Notes: a model not told the origin generated them from the sequence alone. A DNA stretch of 64,000 bases from Ridgeia piscesae (GCA_025642075.2 JAODUO010001333.1:62001-126000), one strand, 5' to 3'; positions 11,377 through 23,986 are shown, counted from the stretch's first letter. Numbers and translations are program-made.

Positions 11377-12067
11377 CTGAAAAGAACAAATCCGGTCATG
11401 ATTAAGAACTTGAATGCAAGTATATGTAACTAGCACAACAACAAACACTTGTTGAAATATGATAACGGAATAACATTAAAGCAAACAAATATAGGCGATA
11501 AGACAGTACCATTATATTAATTTATTTACACTTGTTAACGCTGACAATGTCACTGCTGCTGTCTCCAATTATAATGACATTAAAGAAAACATCAACCATT
11601 TTGCATTTTTAACTACATCAGCATTAGAAATGACAGATCTAATAATCCAAGGATTCAAATTAACAAAGAGTTTAATGCACCTCAGAACCTGGGTGATGAT
11701 ACCTCGTCACTGCTCCCAAAGTTATATCAATATAAAAACACATACATTCTACTTCAAAGTGGCATTTCAAAGAGCAATTTTGTTACTACTGAATACAAAC
11801 AAAAATATCGGAATCACCATTTGGAAGGCACACAAACTATAAATTAGTAGTTTATATGCCAGGTGGCTTTGGCCATAACAGTTTGGCTCTGGAAGCAACA
11901 TTAAGAAACAAACTTACAATCAACAGTAGGGCTCAGACAGTTGCTAGAGTATATACATAAACACAGAGCAAATATATATTACTTTCAAACTACATTATTG
12001 AATACAATAATACTAGCAGCAAAAATATATGAAAATATACATGGGTGTAGATAATAAAATAACTTAC

Positions 12068-12688
12068 TCAGCTTGCATTTCTTGAGGTTGTCAATCTCAG
12101 CCTCCTCTATCACCCTGTCGAACATCTGCAGACATGACACACGACCCTTGAACTTCTCAGTAACCCCTGCAATGGCTCCCAGATAGATGGTAGAACCTGT
12201 GGCCAACATGCCTTGTTTGGGTGTGTCTGATACAGCCTCCTGTTTGTTGTCAATATACAGGTAAGTCTTCCCAGTGTTGTAGTCATATGTACCTCCAATG
12301 TGATACCATTTCTTTCCATCAACCTTCGCATTTACCTCAGCGATCAAGTCGGTGGTGTTTCGCTTCACAACACGGAAGACAATTTCTCCACTCGTCTTAT
12401 TGTAGTACAGCCCTACACCTCTGTCAGTGCCGTAGTTCAAGACTGAGCCTGATTCTTCAACATACAAGTTAAGGAATATCGACAACGAATACTTGGTGTC
12501 AAGCTTTGCGATGTTCTCGATCTTCACGTGGCTTTCTGCAGTACCAGTGAACATTGTGGCACCATTCTCTGTGTTGTCAGGGCCAGACACGATGACGGTG
12601 TTGTTTACGGAAGTGATGGCGCCCAGACCCATCAAGTCAATGATTCCACCACAACCAGTCAATGCAAACTTCCCCAGTGGATACGAGG
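12068..12688 (-). CDS. M4 e12: LamG-like domain
   Basis: 621 bp. GAITSVNNTVIVSGPDNTEN, WYHIGGTYDYNTGKTYLYID, GRVSCLQMFDRVIEEAEIDN. The 5' third matches M1 e12 exactly over 117 bp, unlike the neighbour M3. Acceptor ttcag, donor GTAAGT. Confidence 0.9.
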
Positions 12689-12881
12689 CTGAAGAGAAAA
12701 CATCAGCCTAACTAAAGCAGCATGTGTTTAGCGTGGCATAGATGATGCCATTGTTTAGATATTACTACCACAATAATAGCTTAACTATACAAAACACATT
12801 GTGCATATATTCATTATATGCATGCATAGGAACGATAATAAGAATAGAACTATAATATTATATACATGACAATACATTTAC

Positions 12882-12885
<4 letters not shown>

Positions 12886-12928
<43 letters not shown>

Positions 12929-12971
12929 AGTACATAAATGTATGTTTGCTTATGACACATGTATACATATT

Positions 12972-13033
<62 letters not shown>

Positions 13034-13126
13034 GTTATATATAATATTATATATTTATGTCAATTTTATAGAAATATTATTATTTTAGTGAACTATCGAT
13101 AAGCCAAAAGCTTCCTTGTTCACATG

Positions 13127-13176
<50 letters not shown>

Positions 13177-13194
13177 ACATACATTATGATTATG

Positions 13195-13229
<35 letters not shown>

Positions 13230-13232
13230 ATG
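12886..13232. repeat. TA blocks and GCGT repeat, intron 11 of M4
   Basis: TA tracts at 12886-12922, 12976-13026 and 13128-13172, then GCGT/GCAT units at 13195-13232 that reach to within 20 bp of the e11 donor. Confidence 0.9.
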
Positions 13233-13249
13233 CATACATGCTTGCTTAC

Positions 13250-13364
13250 TTCCTATGATACTCCACTGATCCTCACTGATGCCTGGCTTACAGGCCCATC
13301 GAGCGTCTTGTGGGTTCAGCCCTCCATCGATGTAACAAATGTTGTCAATGAAACATGTGTTTGC
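13250..13364 (-). CDS. M4 e11: small Cys domain
   Basis: 115 bp. ANTCFIDNICYIDGGLNPQD, ARWACKPGISEDQWSIIG. A GCGT/GCAT repeat begins within a few bases of the donor (GTAAGC), so the 5' intron end is repeat-invaded. Confidence 0.85.
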
Positions 13365-13953
13365 CTGCACACAGACAAATGATTTCTAAGAAACCCATAT
13401 CAGTACACATTTTTCACAGTATGAATTATCGTTGCAATCTATCAACTCAAGAATGGTAATTTGAGAATACACCTAGCACATGAGAAACAGGTTGGACACT
13501 GTTCCAAATGGTCAATCTGATCTACGCAGCCATGAACCAATAAATCTACTATGGCATTCACCACAGTAACACCATGCACTCCAGGTGTGTCATTCACCAA
13601 AGACACGTCACATACTCCAGCTTCACCATCCATTACTGTAACACAATATACCACTACCACAACATGTACTATTGTAATGCAATATACCACTACCACACCA
13701 AGTACTATTGTAATACAATGTACCACTAACACACCATTCATCACTGCAACACCATGTACAACTGTAACTTTATGCGCCTCTTAACACTATAAACTACTGT
13801 ACCACAATATACTACTACCAATCCATGCATGACTGTAAAACAATGCACAGCAGTAACACATTTCACCACTGTCACACCATGTACCAATGTAACTTTGTGC
13901 ATCTTTTAACACCTTGCACCACTGTAACACAATTATGACATACAGAAACCGAC

Positions 13954-14181
13954 CTTTATTTCGCATTTTTTATTGCTGCCAAAGCTGCAAGTGCGACATC
14001 TCACATCGAAGTTAAGCAGTGTCACCCTTGGTGACCACAGGACACCAATGCACTTCACACGGATGACATAGCTGCCCTTAGGGTCTGGTAATGCACACAT
14101 CATCTGATTGGTTCCCATATACTCTGCTTTCACAATCGTCACATATGATGCACCCAACACGTTCCATGATGTGATACTCAG
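13954..14181 (-). CDS. M4 e10: TIG-like domain, C-terminal part
   Basis: 228 bp. LSITSWNVLGASYVTIVKAE, MMCALPDPKGSYVIRVKC, CRTCSFGSNKKCEIK. Donor GTCGGT. Confidence 0.86.
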
Positions 14182-15232
14182 CTGAAACACAAAACCCATA
14201 GTATCGAGGTATTAATATGTGGGGACTGCATTCCGAAATATATAACAATACAATGATCTAATACAATGACAATGTCATCGTAGAGTACTCACTCCTAGTA
14301 TGCACTCTAGTCCACACTGTATTTCTGGATATCTGTTTTCACCTGGGGACTCTTACTAAGACTGATTGGGGTTTTTTGTGCTTCGAGATAGCCGATAATT
14401 GTGCATAAAAACTGCAGTCCGAAATATAAAACAATACAATGATATAATACAACGATTGTCATCGTAGACTACTCACTCCTAATATGCACTATAGTCCACA
14501 CGGCATTTCTTTCATTTCCACGTCTTGGATCTCTTTTTTCACTTCAGGACTCTTATTAAGACTGGTTGTTTTTGTTTTGCTGTTATGCTACCACATAGCA
14601 GATAATTGTGCGTAAAACGAGTTTAACAGCAGATATCATCAATGCTGCAACAGAGGCTTGTAATATTCAAGTGTCACACACCGAGTAGCCGCAGAATGAG
14701 CTTATCATACAGAAACGGTTAAGGAGTGGTACAAAGAGCTGACACAGAGCAAAAGCAGCCAATTCTCAATGCCATCATTGAGGGTACTATTTCATAATAT
14801 GGAGGATTTACTGTTACTTCTGTAATTAATCATTACACATTACATCATAATTATATGAGCACTTCAAATTTCAAAACATCACTCCCTGAAATATTCCTTT
14901 TGGAAAAGGAACATCTTCTTCTGTATCTTCCCCCCTGATGCACCCCTTAGAATGTTGAACTATCAGAGGCATAGGTAGCAAAGTAGTAGTAAATATAGCT
15001 GTGTTTACATGTTACTTTTTGTGACCTGATCTTGACTTATATTTATATTATTTCAACTGATTACTATAACAATATTTCTAATAACATTGTTAACAAAAAA
15101 CAGTAGTTCACAGCTTTCGTATTGTTTTAATTTATTTACCAGAGGAAATGTACCAAGAGAAATTATAAACTTCCAATAGAACGACAAAGCAACTTTTATG
15201 GTATGCAAACATGTGACAACTGCATTACTCAC

Positions 15233-15408
15233 CTCAATCTTTGTGAACTCGCACTGCATAGCGTCAGACTCAAAGAATCCTTCCCCCGTGATGACAACTT
15301 TTTGACAGATGCCATTGCAAATTATTTCAGTCTTCACAATTGAAAGAGGCTTCCCACCATCAATGGAACAGTCAGGCCCTCTGAATGGTGCTTCACACGT
15401 GCACACAC
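15233..15408 (-). CDS. M4 e9: second half of EGF-like domain, then TIG-like start
   Basis: 176 bp. VCTCEAPFRGPDCSIDGGKP, LSIVKTEIICNGICQKVVIT. The acceptor is aaaag in place of tgtag, a weaker context, because an in-frame run of AT-rich bases has replaced the usual site. The exon length is unchanged, so use of this AG is likely. Confidence 0.83.
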
Positions 15409-15843
15409 CTTTTAACATGTCAAGGCACATTTTAGATTTTTAACAAAAACATAAAATTACATTCAACATGGTCCATTATTAATCAGTATGATTGGGCAAA
15501 GAAAATACCGGGTAGGCACCAGTTAGCTGTATTATTTTATTTCTATGCTACCCAACTTTACTTTTAGTATACACAGAGATAACAGCAGCTTTGGGAATAT
15601 ATTTTTTTATATTTCTAATCATCTAACAGAGCAAATTAATAAAAATAAATGTTGTCCATATATTTGTAGGCACACATGTGAACACGGAACAAATGGATAG
15701 GTAGGCATATTATAACTCTTCATTCAAACTAGAACTTAGGAACAAAACGTCACTACTCCATTGAGAATGCATACATTTGAACATTACCTACGTTTCAGGA
15801 CACTAAGTTCTGGCATCATTATGTAACAATAACAAACACTTAC

Positions 15844-16042
15844 CAAGTTTGCAAGTTCCGTGCCCACTGCAAATGTTTTCGTTCTCATCTTCTGGACACA
15901 CTTTGTCACCAATCTCTACGAGTGGGTTTTCTTTACCGGGGCCGGCTGGTCCTTGGAACTCCTCGTCTCCCTCCATCACTCCCTTGCATTTCTCCAGAGC
16001 AGCATCAATGGAACCTTTCGCCCACTCAAGGGCACCACTAAT
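15844..16042 (-). CDS. M4 e8: helical linker and first half of EGF-like domain
   Basis: 199 bp. ISGALEWAKGSIDAALEKCK, EFQGPAGPGKENPLVEIGDK, CPEDENENICSGHGTCKL. Acceptor tgtag, donor GTAAGT. Confidence 0.87.
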
Positions 16043-16278
16043 CTACAGGTGGTAGATAGCAAGTATCGATCATATAGAATATAACATAATTGCACTGTAA
16101 TACAGTATACAATATTCTCCAGTGACACATATGATAGTAACATGTAATCCCGTGTTTAAGAGATGTTTTTACTGCCCATAATCAGCAATTACTACCAGAA
16201 AGTTTGTTGAAGTAAGTTCAGTTGAATTATGGAACAGTACAAACGGCACGTCGAATTTTCTCTATTGCTAATATTACT

Positions 16279-16430
16279 TCTGTATAATTTTTAACTGTAA
16301 ATTAGATATTTGAAAACGGATTATAAATTATTGGGACAAATCATGGTAATGGCATGAATATTGAGTGTATCCTTAAAAATAAAATTAACAAACATCCTCT
16401 TTTTCTGTACAGTTAAAATCAATGAAATCC
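16279..16430. repeat. Direct repeat flanking M4 e7, copy in intron 7
   Basis: Starts TAATTTTTAACTGTAAATTA and continues with near identity to 17316-17440 on the other side of exon e7. Shared stretch includes GGACAAATCATGGTAATGGC and TTCTGTACAGTTAAAATCA. This copy has about 12 extra bases (TTAACAAAC). Confidence 0.85.
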
Positions 16431-16732
16431 AGTAAGTGTTCATGAAAGTAAGAAATAGCTGCTTAACATTCAAGAGAGCATCTGGGTTCTTCTAGTGTCA
16501 CTTAGCTAGCACAGAAACTTGCAATAGGATATCTACCGTTTTGAACATAGGAAAATGGGACCTCACTATTATCAATACAGTTTACTTGGAAACTGGATGT
16601 TTTGTTTAGCATTTGAACATACCGCATGGTTTTGTATACCCAATTATGAATATTTTTACATATATACTAAAAAGAGTATGGTAGGTAGCAAACCTTCGAC
16701 ATTGTTAGCACAATCTTAAGAACAATGGATTA

Positions 16733-16976
<244 letters not shown>

Positions 16977-17064
16977 CATGTGCGTGTGCATGTGTATGCT
17001 TGTGGGTTGTGACCGTACATATGTGCACCAGCATGGGCACGTGTTTACTAATTAATAACCTCAC

Positions 17065-17220
17065 CTTCACATCTTCCATGCACCCTTCAATCTCCATATC
17101 AAACGTGATGCGCAGCAGTCTTCCACACAGTTTGCCCAAAACTGAGCCCTCAATCTTCAGACGGCAATATTCGTCAACCTTTGACTTTGTGAGAGGGCCA
17201 GTAATTGGCCATGTGACTGG
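17065..17220 (-). CDS. M4 e7: VWDE linker, second part
   Basis: 156 bp. PVTWPITGPLTKSKVDEYC, KIEGSVLGKLCGRLLRITFD. Flanked on both sides by copies of one ~110-bp intronic segment. The 240-bp GT tract at 16733-16975 lies in the intron below it. Confidence 0.87.
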
Positions 17221-17315
17221 CTGAAATTATTATACCTGTCCATGTTATCTAATGCAAAGGTGGTAATAGAAACATTATGGACATGTAAAACTATGATAGA
17301 AATCATTATCACAAG

Positions 17316-17440
17316 TAATTTTTAACTGTAAATTAGATATTTGAAAACGGATTATAAATTATTGGGACAAATCATGGTAATGGCATGAATATTGAGTGTA
17401 TCCTGAAAAATAAAACATCCTCTTTTCTGTACAGTTAAAA
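17316..17440. repeat. Direct repeat flanking M4 e7, copy in intron 6
   Basis: The same segment inserted in intron 6. In M5 the bordering sequence CACAAGTAATTATATGCCAA runs on without it, so this copy is the newer one, moved here from intron 7. Confidence 0.8.
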
Positions 17441-17638
17441 TCAAATAAAAGTGTAGACAAAAGTAGTCTAAACTGCTAACAAATAACTGAATGAAAAAAT
17501 CATAATACGACATCAGCTATGATGCTCTAATAAATTTTGACAGGCCTACAAAATGTATATTACATGGGGTTTTGTAGACACAAACACGCACGCACACAGA
17601 CGCGCGCGTTCGCGCATGCACGCACCCATGCACGTACG

Positions 17639-17700
<62 letters not shown>

Positions 17701-17702
17701 AT
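17639..17702. repeat. TA microsatellite, intron 6 of M4
   Basis: Pure TA followed by GTATGTAT. This is the site that carries the 1.29-kb inverted-repeat element in M5. Confidence 0.9.
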
Positions 17703-17732
17703 TAATGTATACAATCTGAGAATTCACCATAC

Positions 17733-17842
17733 CTCAGGACTGAACTCAAGATCAAACACAGGGTACTTCCCAGCTGGTGGACCACCGTCACAGCCGAGTG
17801 GCTGAAACGCTTGAGTGAGCAGCATAGATGTGATGTCATTTC
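17733..17842 (-). CDS. M4 e6: VWDE linker, first part
   Basis: 110 bp. GNDITSMLLTQAFQPLGCDG, GPPAGKYPVFDLEFSPE. Phe and a terminal Glu differ from the other copies (Leu, Lys). Confidence 0.85.
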
Positions 17843-17999
17843 CTGAATGAGTTTACAGCTACCATCAAATGTTCACATTTGGTTGAAAAAATAATCATAC
17901 AAATCATGCAAGTGCAGTGTGATAATGGTTTTGTGATTGATATTCAACTAGCACCTATGCAAACAATATTACTATAACAACAGGAAGAATAGGTGACAA

Positions 18000-18530
18000 A
18001 AATACACTGAGTTATCACGACGAGTACATGAGGACAGAAAAAAATTGGATAGATGTTGTCGTGAACAACAATGCAGATGCGCAGAGATACAGTAGTGTCG
18101 TATGATGAGAACAGTGGATGATGTTGACGACAGTGACTTTGCCAAGATGATGATGAAAGAGAACAGTTGATGAGTAGGACGGAGGCTGATGAGGACAGAA
18201 GATAGTGAGTTTTAAAATGTTGACAGTGGACAAAACGGCACATTGATGACGAAAACAGGTGATAATGACGACAATAAGTGAACAATCAGGTAACTGGGAT
18301 GATGATGATTGTTGAAGCTAATTACTCTTAGTAATTATTAAGATTAAGAAGGTGATAAGGACACAGAATGATGGAATATGATCACTGTTGATTTTGAGGA
18401 CAGTGAAAGAAGTGATCTGGGGGTAACGAGGACTGCGGATGATGAGGACAGTAGACGAGGAAGACAGTGGATGGTGAGGAAGTGAATGATGAGGACACTG
18501 GCTAATGAAGACATAGATTGGTGAGGACAG
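18000..18530. repeat. GATGAG/GGACAG minisatellite, intron 5 of M4
   Basis: Same motif and intron position as in M5, with very similar order of units (for example GATGATGAGGACAGTAGACG). Confidence 0.8.
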
Positions 18531-18637
18531 ATATTGTTGTCGGCCATTATTCTCGATATCACTGTCAATGCAATTACTATATCAACATATATCCTCTTGA
18601 GAAATAGGACACCAATAAATGCCAGGTAAGTGCCCAC

Positions 18638-18825
18638 CTCTGCCAGTGCTGGTGGATGACACACAGTTGACCACGTCACGGCCTGGGGCACATGTCTGCA
18701 TGTCACTTATGCAGTCACAGTACGTTGGATAACCTGCTACCACCGATGTTAGATGACTTGATGGCACTGAGTTTGTCATCAGTTTCTTGCACGAGCCGAA
18801 GTACAGCGAGTCCTTCTGTTCAACT
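18638..18825 (-). CDS. M4 e5: Cys-rich VWD tail
   Basis: 188 bp. RVEQKDSLYFGSCKKLMTNS, VVAGYPTYCDCISDMQTC, APGRDVVNCVSSTSTGRG. Five Cys kept. Donor GTGGGC. Confidence 0.87.
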
Positions 18826-19119
18826 CTGTTATTGGGAAATGTGATGTGAAATAGCTACATGATAACAAAACAGGCCTGTCAATGTACTCTAAAGACAGAA
18901 ACAATGTTTTATGGTTTTATGATTTATTGACTTCTGTATTAGGATTATATAGTCAAATATTTTGCAATGTCTAATAATTTATCATATCTTTGAATATCAG
19001 TTGAAAGATAGCCATGAAGACAAACTGGTTTTAAACTACTTGTTAATAAATAAAACTAATACCTATTATTCAAATTTAGTGATAGCTTTCAGGTTCATGA
19101 TATTTTGTTTTCCATGTTT

Positions 19120-19240
19120 TAACTGCATCTCACTACCTTTCTGCGGACTGATATTCACCGTCATGTCACATGACCTACATCATGTGAGACAAGCAGGAGC
19201 ATGAAAATCAGTCCGCTGAAGAAGGCTGACATGCAGCCCA
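19120..19240. repeat. Stem-loop segment in intron 4 of M4
   Basis: Counterpart of 4127-4246. The inner stem CTGCGGACTGAT with ATCAGTCCGC is perfectly paired here, whereas M5 has one mismatch. Confidence 0.7.
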
Positions 19241-19312
19241 AATATATGGAAAACAGAATCAAGTAAACTTACTGAATATCACAAATTATTGAAATTGTGT
19301 TTAAAAATCATA

Positions 19313-19360
<48 letters not shown>

Positions 19361-19387
19361 CATACAAAAATACACACATGTATATAA

Positions 19388-19830
19388 ATGTGATGTGTTT
19401 TAATGAAATGTCAAAAAAATTAAATTGTGTTAGACATATCATTGGAACGAAGATATATTAAGCTTACCAATGTTGTAAAAACCACGGACCTATTGCACAT
19501 ACATACCTGGGGTAGAAAGTTTCAAATGGACAAAACACACTTGAAGTTTGCAGTCATGTAAGCACATGACTGGATACTTTCGAGATCAACTCCTAAGTCA
19601 TATTTGTTGTCGTAGCTATATCACGGTGTTTACTGAAATTATTACAATATAATTTGAGTATTTATCAACGTTTTCTACCATCAACCCGATCTATCACGTT
19701 TATTTACAGTTAGCGAGTGCACACTGCCCCTGCACTCACAGCTCTAAACTAATCAAGGGCCCGCCATCAGCCCCGTCCTGCATCCAGTGACATTCGTTTA
19801 CACATAGGCATCTCAGATAAGTGCTGCTAT
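19388..19830. repeat. Copy of the M2 intron-14 element in intron 4 of M4
   Basis: Begins GATGTGTTTTAATGAAATG after a TA tract and shares CCTGGGGTAGAAA, ATAAGCACATGA-like and CACAGCTCTAA.C.AATCA stretches with 40901-41410. The right terminal repeat is not recognisable, so it is truncated or decayed. Confidence 0.6.
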
Positions 19831-20020
19831 TGGCTAAGTTTGACATATGTTACAGTGTATTAGACAGATCATTGCTCTAAGATTGTCTGAATAAAGTTTT
19901 GGTATATGATTTTAATTGATGAAAAATAGTACAATATGTAGTAAGATCACAAATATAATTACTTATGTGTAATATATATATATATATAATTATTTATGTG
20001 TAATATATATTTCCACCTAC

Positions 20021-20102
20021 CTCCAGGTTTTGATCCACTCTGTGGGCATATTTCCACCAAAAAGGTCATTGCGTGGATCATCATCAGCCGACCCACACAG
20101 GC
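20021..20102 (-). CDS. M4 e4: VWD CGS motif exon
   Basis: 82 bp. GLCGSADDDPRNDLFGGNMP, TEWIKTWR. The only copy with the family-typical Leu before CGS. Donor GTAGGT. Confidence 0.87.
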
Positions 20103-20241
20103 CTGTAGGATGAACAGGTGACTTTAAATTGTCATAAAATTGACAATGTTCAAACTGTGCCCAGGAGTTATCGTATTCCGGCATATACTATGGCTAATTT
20201 CATATATTCTTTATTTTCTATGTCCACCCCATGTTTACACA

Positions 20242-20288
<47 letters not shown>

Positions 20289-20671
20289 GCATACACACAC
20301 ACTCTCGTACACACCCAGGCACATATACATACCTAATGTAGCCCAATTTATATGACTTACAATTATGTTTATTTCACCTTATTTAGACACCATATACCCA
20401 CCTTTCTGTATTGTAGTTGAGTTCAATTTACACTGCAGATTCACACGTTTTTATTTATAACATAACATTTACCATAATTTGTATAGATTCATATTACCAA
20501 GTAGTCGCATTAATCCTCCAGACTCACACATTTAAAACAAGACAGTCCTACTGTCCCACTAGGTTCACACTTGGTACTATTTAATACCTGTCATATTTTC
20601 ATACCTAGAGTAACTCCCTCAGTATAATATATATTTCACCCCTCACCAACTTGCATGCTTCGTGACCTTAC

Positions 20672-20774
20672 CTTCAGTCTGGTTGTAGTCAGCTGTTGAC
20701 AGATAGATGACAGTATTCAGGAAGACCCCTCCTACTCTCTTCACCTGTATCACGGTGCCAGTGGGCAGTCTCAC
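20672..20774 (-). CDS. M4 e3: VWD beta strands, to TEG motif
   Basis: 103 bp. VRLPTGTVIQVKRVGGVFLN, YLSTADYNQTEG. One residue different from M5 (Val for Ile). No CA tract by its acceptor. Confidence 0.88.
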
Positions 20775-21094
20775 CTGCAACACATTGCTCCCTTTCATTC
20801 TTTCTTGTCCGAATTTAATAATAATAATATTATTTACACAGCACTGCATTTTGTCATTAATTTTGGTAATATAGTCACCTTAATTGCAATTAAAGTCACC
20901 CTCAGACAATCCCACGAAGTATTTTTAACAGTATATATAAAAAGCAATTTAGATGATACAGTTACCTTGCAATTAATGCCACCCTCAAACATTCCCATAA
21001 AATCTGTGCAAAAATTGCAAATACAATTCACACACATGAACTGTTTTGCTTTGCTGTACATGTACGAGATGATCTGAAAATGTTGCAGCCAGTT

Positions 21095-21166
21095 GTTATA
21101 TATATATATATATATATAGTATATATATATATATATATTATATTTTATAGTATATATATATATATG

Positions 21167-21222
<56 letters not shown>
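21095..21222. repeat. TA microsatellite, intron 2 of M4
   Basis: TA repeat with AGTATA and TTATATTTTA interruptions, about 130 bp. Confidence 0.9.
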
Positions 21223-21224
<2 letters not shown>

Positions 21225-21677
21225 AACATTAATGGTGTCAATAAATTAACACAGCTAAGGTACAACAGAGTCTCACTACTAACTAATCACAGGATTTGGT
21301 GAAAGCTTGTATGAATAGAGAGGACTAAAGTTCCTTACACTTAGTGCTACATGACATATTAAGGATTGTCCTAGGGTGAGCTTAGTTGCAGCGTACCTGT
21401 ATTATAAAGAATCATTATGCAAAGTGTTATTATGATTTGCTACAAACAGAAACATACAAGTATAATTTTAATGAACATCTACTTCCAAGTATCATATACC
21501 ATTGATAAATGCATGTTTCTAATAAAATACGTTTAAACAAATATTGTCATAAAATAATATACTATAAAAGTATAATTACAAAAATATACTAGTAAAAACA
21601 AAAAATCATTTATTAAGGTATGATAACAGGATCAACATACTTACCAGCTATAAAGGCTAGCAGAAATGAAAACTTAC

Positions 21678-21954
21678 TTTATAGGCATAACCGCCATTGT
21701 ACTGTTCAATTATTGTGCCTGGTGTTAGATCACCGTTCAGGTAAAGTTGTACTTCAATTTGCGGTATCCTTGAAGCTGGAGTTTTGTCTGGGCCACAGCT
21801 GTCGATGACAATGACATCATCACCAGAACGGATAGCAATAATGCAGTGACACGCTGCATTTCCGAAGCATCGTCGCTGGAATGTGTGCACAGCGTATGGC
21901 AGTGTCTTGTGTCTAAACATTACCAATTCGCCCTCGATGTAGTTGTCAAAGTTT
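21678..21954 (-). CDS. M4 e2: von Willebrand D domain core
   Basis: 277 bp. FDNYIEGELVMFRHKTLPYA, RRCFGNAACHCIIAIRSGDD, NGDLTPGTIIEQYNGGYAYK. The YAYK end and CIIA core separate M4/M5 from M1-M3 (TTYK/R, CTIA). Confidence 0.9.
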
Positions 21955-22164
21955 CTGAAATCATACACTCTTACTAGAAGACAACAAACGGAGGCTATGG
22001 ATACAACTGTAATATAGTTTTGCTATTTATTGCTATATTATTTAGTGCTATATTGATTTATACAAAACACTGAAAGATGAAATAAAATTGGTGTTAAAAT
22101 AGGTTATAATAACAATTTAAAAGTACCTTTCTTTATCATAAATGTGGTAACTGGCGGCAGTGTG

Positions 22165-22325
22165 AATAAATCTAAACAAGGAAGGTAACAATGAAGATTG
22201 CATTGAAAGTGCTTTACAGTTTATTCCCTGGCGAACCTGTTCAATTGAACACCATCTCAATTTCTCTGAGAAACATCCACTCATACTGAAATTAATGCGT
22301 GAGGACAAGCTGTACATAAATGTCT
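22165..22325 (-). mobile_element. SINE-like element, copy 3, fragment (intron 1 of M4)
   Basis: Body only: ACCTGTTCAATTGAACACCA and TCTCTGAGAAACATCCACTC align with copy 2, with more substitutions. No head is visible, so it is a 5'-truncated or older copy. Confidence 0.5.
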
Positions 22326-22427
22326 CTTTGTCTCTAGCAAAATACTCATTTTAAAAAACTATTTGATAAACCAGAACTTTTATTACATACACAAAATCTT
22401 TCCCCTAGAAAAGCATGTTTCACTCAC

Positions 22428-22504
22428 GCTCCATCAAATGTATTGTAGTGGGGGTCAGTAAGTGCAGAACATGTTAATCCACGGTCCCTGTTTATCACTG
22501 TCAC
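22428..22504 (-). CDS. M4 e1: start of von Willebrand D domain
   Basis: 77 bp. VTVINRDRGLTCSALTDPHY, NTFDGA. Gly before DPHY is replaced by Thr, as in M5 and unlike M1-M3. Confidence 0.88.
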
Positions 22505-23212
22505 CTGAAATAGGCCAGACACACATATGTTCAATACACTCTATGAAGTTCTCAAGATAATAAAGCAGGGATGAATACATAGATAAAAGTAGGTGTGAAA
22601 GAATACATGCACATATTGAGGAAAATTGATGGAAATGTACTTTGCACATGTGTGACATCAACCAACCTGTATGGCCTAAAAAAACATACAAATGACACAA
22701 ATAGCAAGGGAAATGTCTGATTCTGATCAATTGCACACATTATGAGTTGAGAAAGACTTTAGTAATATATTGGTCCTATTTACATGTGCAGCAGCTATGA
22801 TTTCATATCACACAGATTTCATATCAGACTGTGATGGAACTATTTTATTATCTATGCGTCACATCAAAATGGTGGATTAATATTTAATTTTGTTAACTTG
22901 AATAACAATCAGCTAGGATGACATAAAACAGTTTCAAACTTTCAATTTGCTATAATTATTACACGTGTGAAATAACATCTACATATACTTTACTGGTATT
23001 CTGAGTGAGAGACAGGAAATACAAATAATCAAACCTTTTCCAATTATTTATGTAACTCCACCAAATTCTTTGTTCATGCAATGGGGAGGTTTGAGCAAAT
23101 GTACCACTTTATATAATTTCTAACATCGAAGCTGCAGCTGTGTGGTTCTGTTCATTTTAATAACAATATGTAACCGGATGTGCGGCAAGGTAGTACCTGA
23201 AAAGACACCCAC

Positions 23213-23629
23213 CTCAATAACCCTGAGGTCAGTAGTAACCTCCTTGATCCCGGTGGATATTTTTTGACTGATGGTCAATTGTCGCTTGTAGTTTCTGTCC
23301 TTGATCAAGTCCACCTTTGCCTTGACGGCCAATCGCAAAACCCATAACCAATTCATCTCTGTGACCCTGACCCCACACGGAACAATAATATCGTCAACAT
23401 AGGAGCGGGGCCAGCCAATCACAGCCTGGGGGATACTAGTTCCGTCCAAGCATTTCCTGTCTCCAGATTCTATCCCCAGGATCCCAAAGACTGTTATCTC
23501 ACATATGCCATTTGTCGAGCCGAGAGTTTCAGATGAAGCACAGATGAATCGTGGGGGAAGTGTCGCAGAGAATTCGATGTACTCAACATCTCCTCCCTCA
23601 GACACTATCATTGGGCCCTTGGTCACCAC
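23213..23629 (-). CDS. M3 e17: beta-rich domain before the next VWD
   Basis: 417 bp. VVTKGPMIVSEGGDVEYIEF, CASSETLGSTNGICEITVFG, PQAVIGWPRSYVDDIIVPCG, ending RVIE. Just upstream of the acceptor (23630-23690) the acceptor-side sequence is partly duplicated, a small version of what is amplified in M2. Confidence 0.88.
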
Positions 23630-23986
23630 CTGCAGGAACATGTATAATAAAATAATCACTTGGAGGAACAAGTATAAAATAAGTTATCAGGTTCATAGCC
23701 CGATAACTACTGTCAGAATGAACCACATCATTATTATACTACATTGTTACTACGTAAAAAAGTTAGGGAATACCCATCAGAAAATGTGTTGAAACAATGA
23801 TAATAATTATGTATTATACCCCTATGTCACGATTATGATAATTGTGTTTTTTCTCAAAGTTAGTAGTTCAATTACATTAAAAATTATAATAAATGACAAT
23901 CACAGGCTACAGTGTTGGCTATTTACAGATATCATATTGCTCCATATGTTTACAATTAAAGTGTAACAACTATTGGAGCTACATAC

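Noticed and set aside
11630..11842. Open frame on the plus strand in M4 intron 12-14
   Set aside because: It lies on the paralogous intron and the PAN scar; not conserved as a frame in M3.
12493..12711. Plus-strand frames opposite the LamG exons (also 26258-26512, 43735-43950, 60046-60255)
   Set aside because: Antisense shadows of e12; they recur in each copy only because the exon is conserved on the minus strand.
13128..13172. TATA-box promoters in the many TA tracts
   Set aside because: TA microsatellites occur in most introns and no start exon follows; nothing supports promoter activity.
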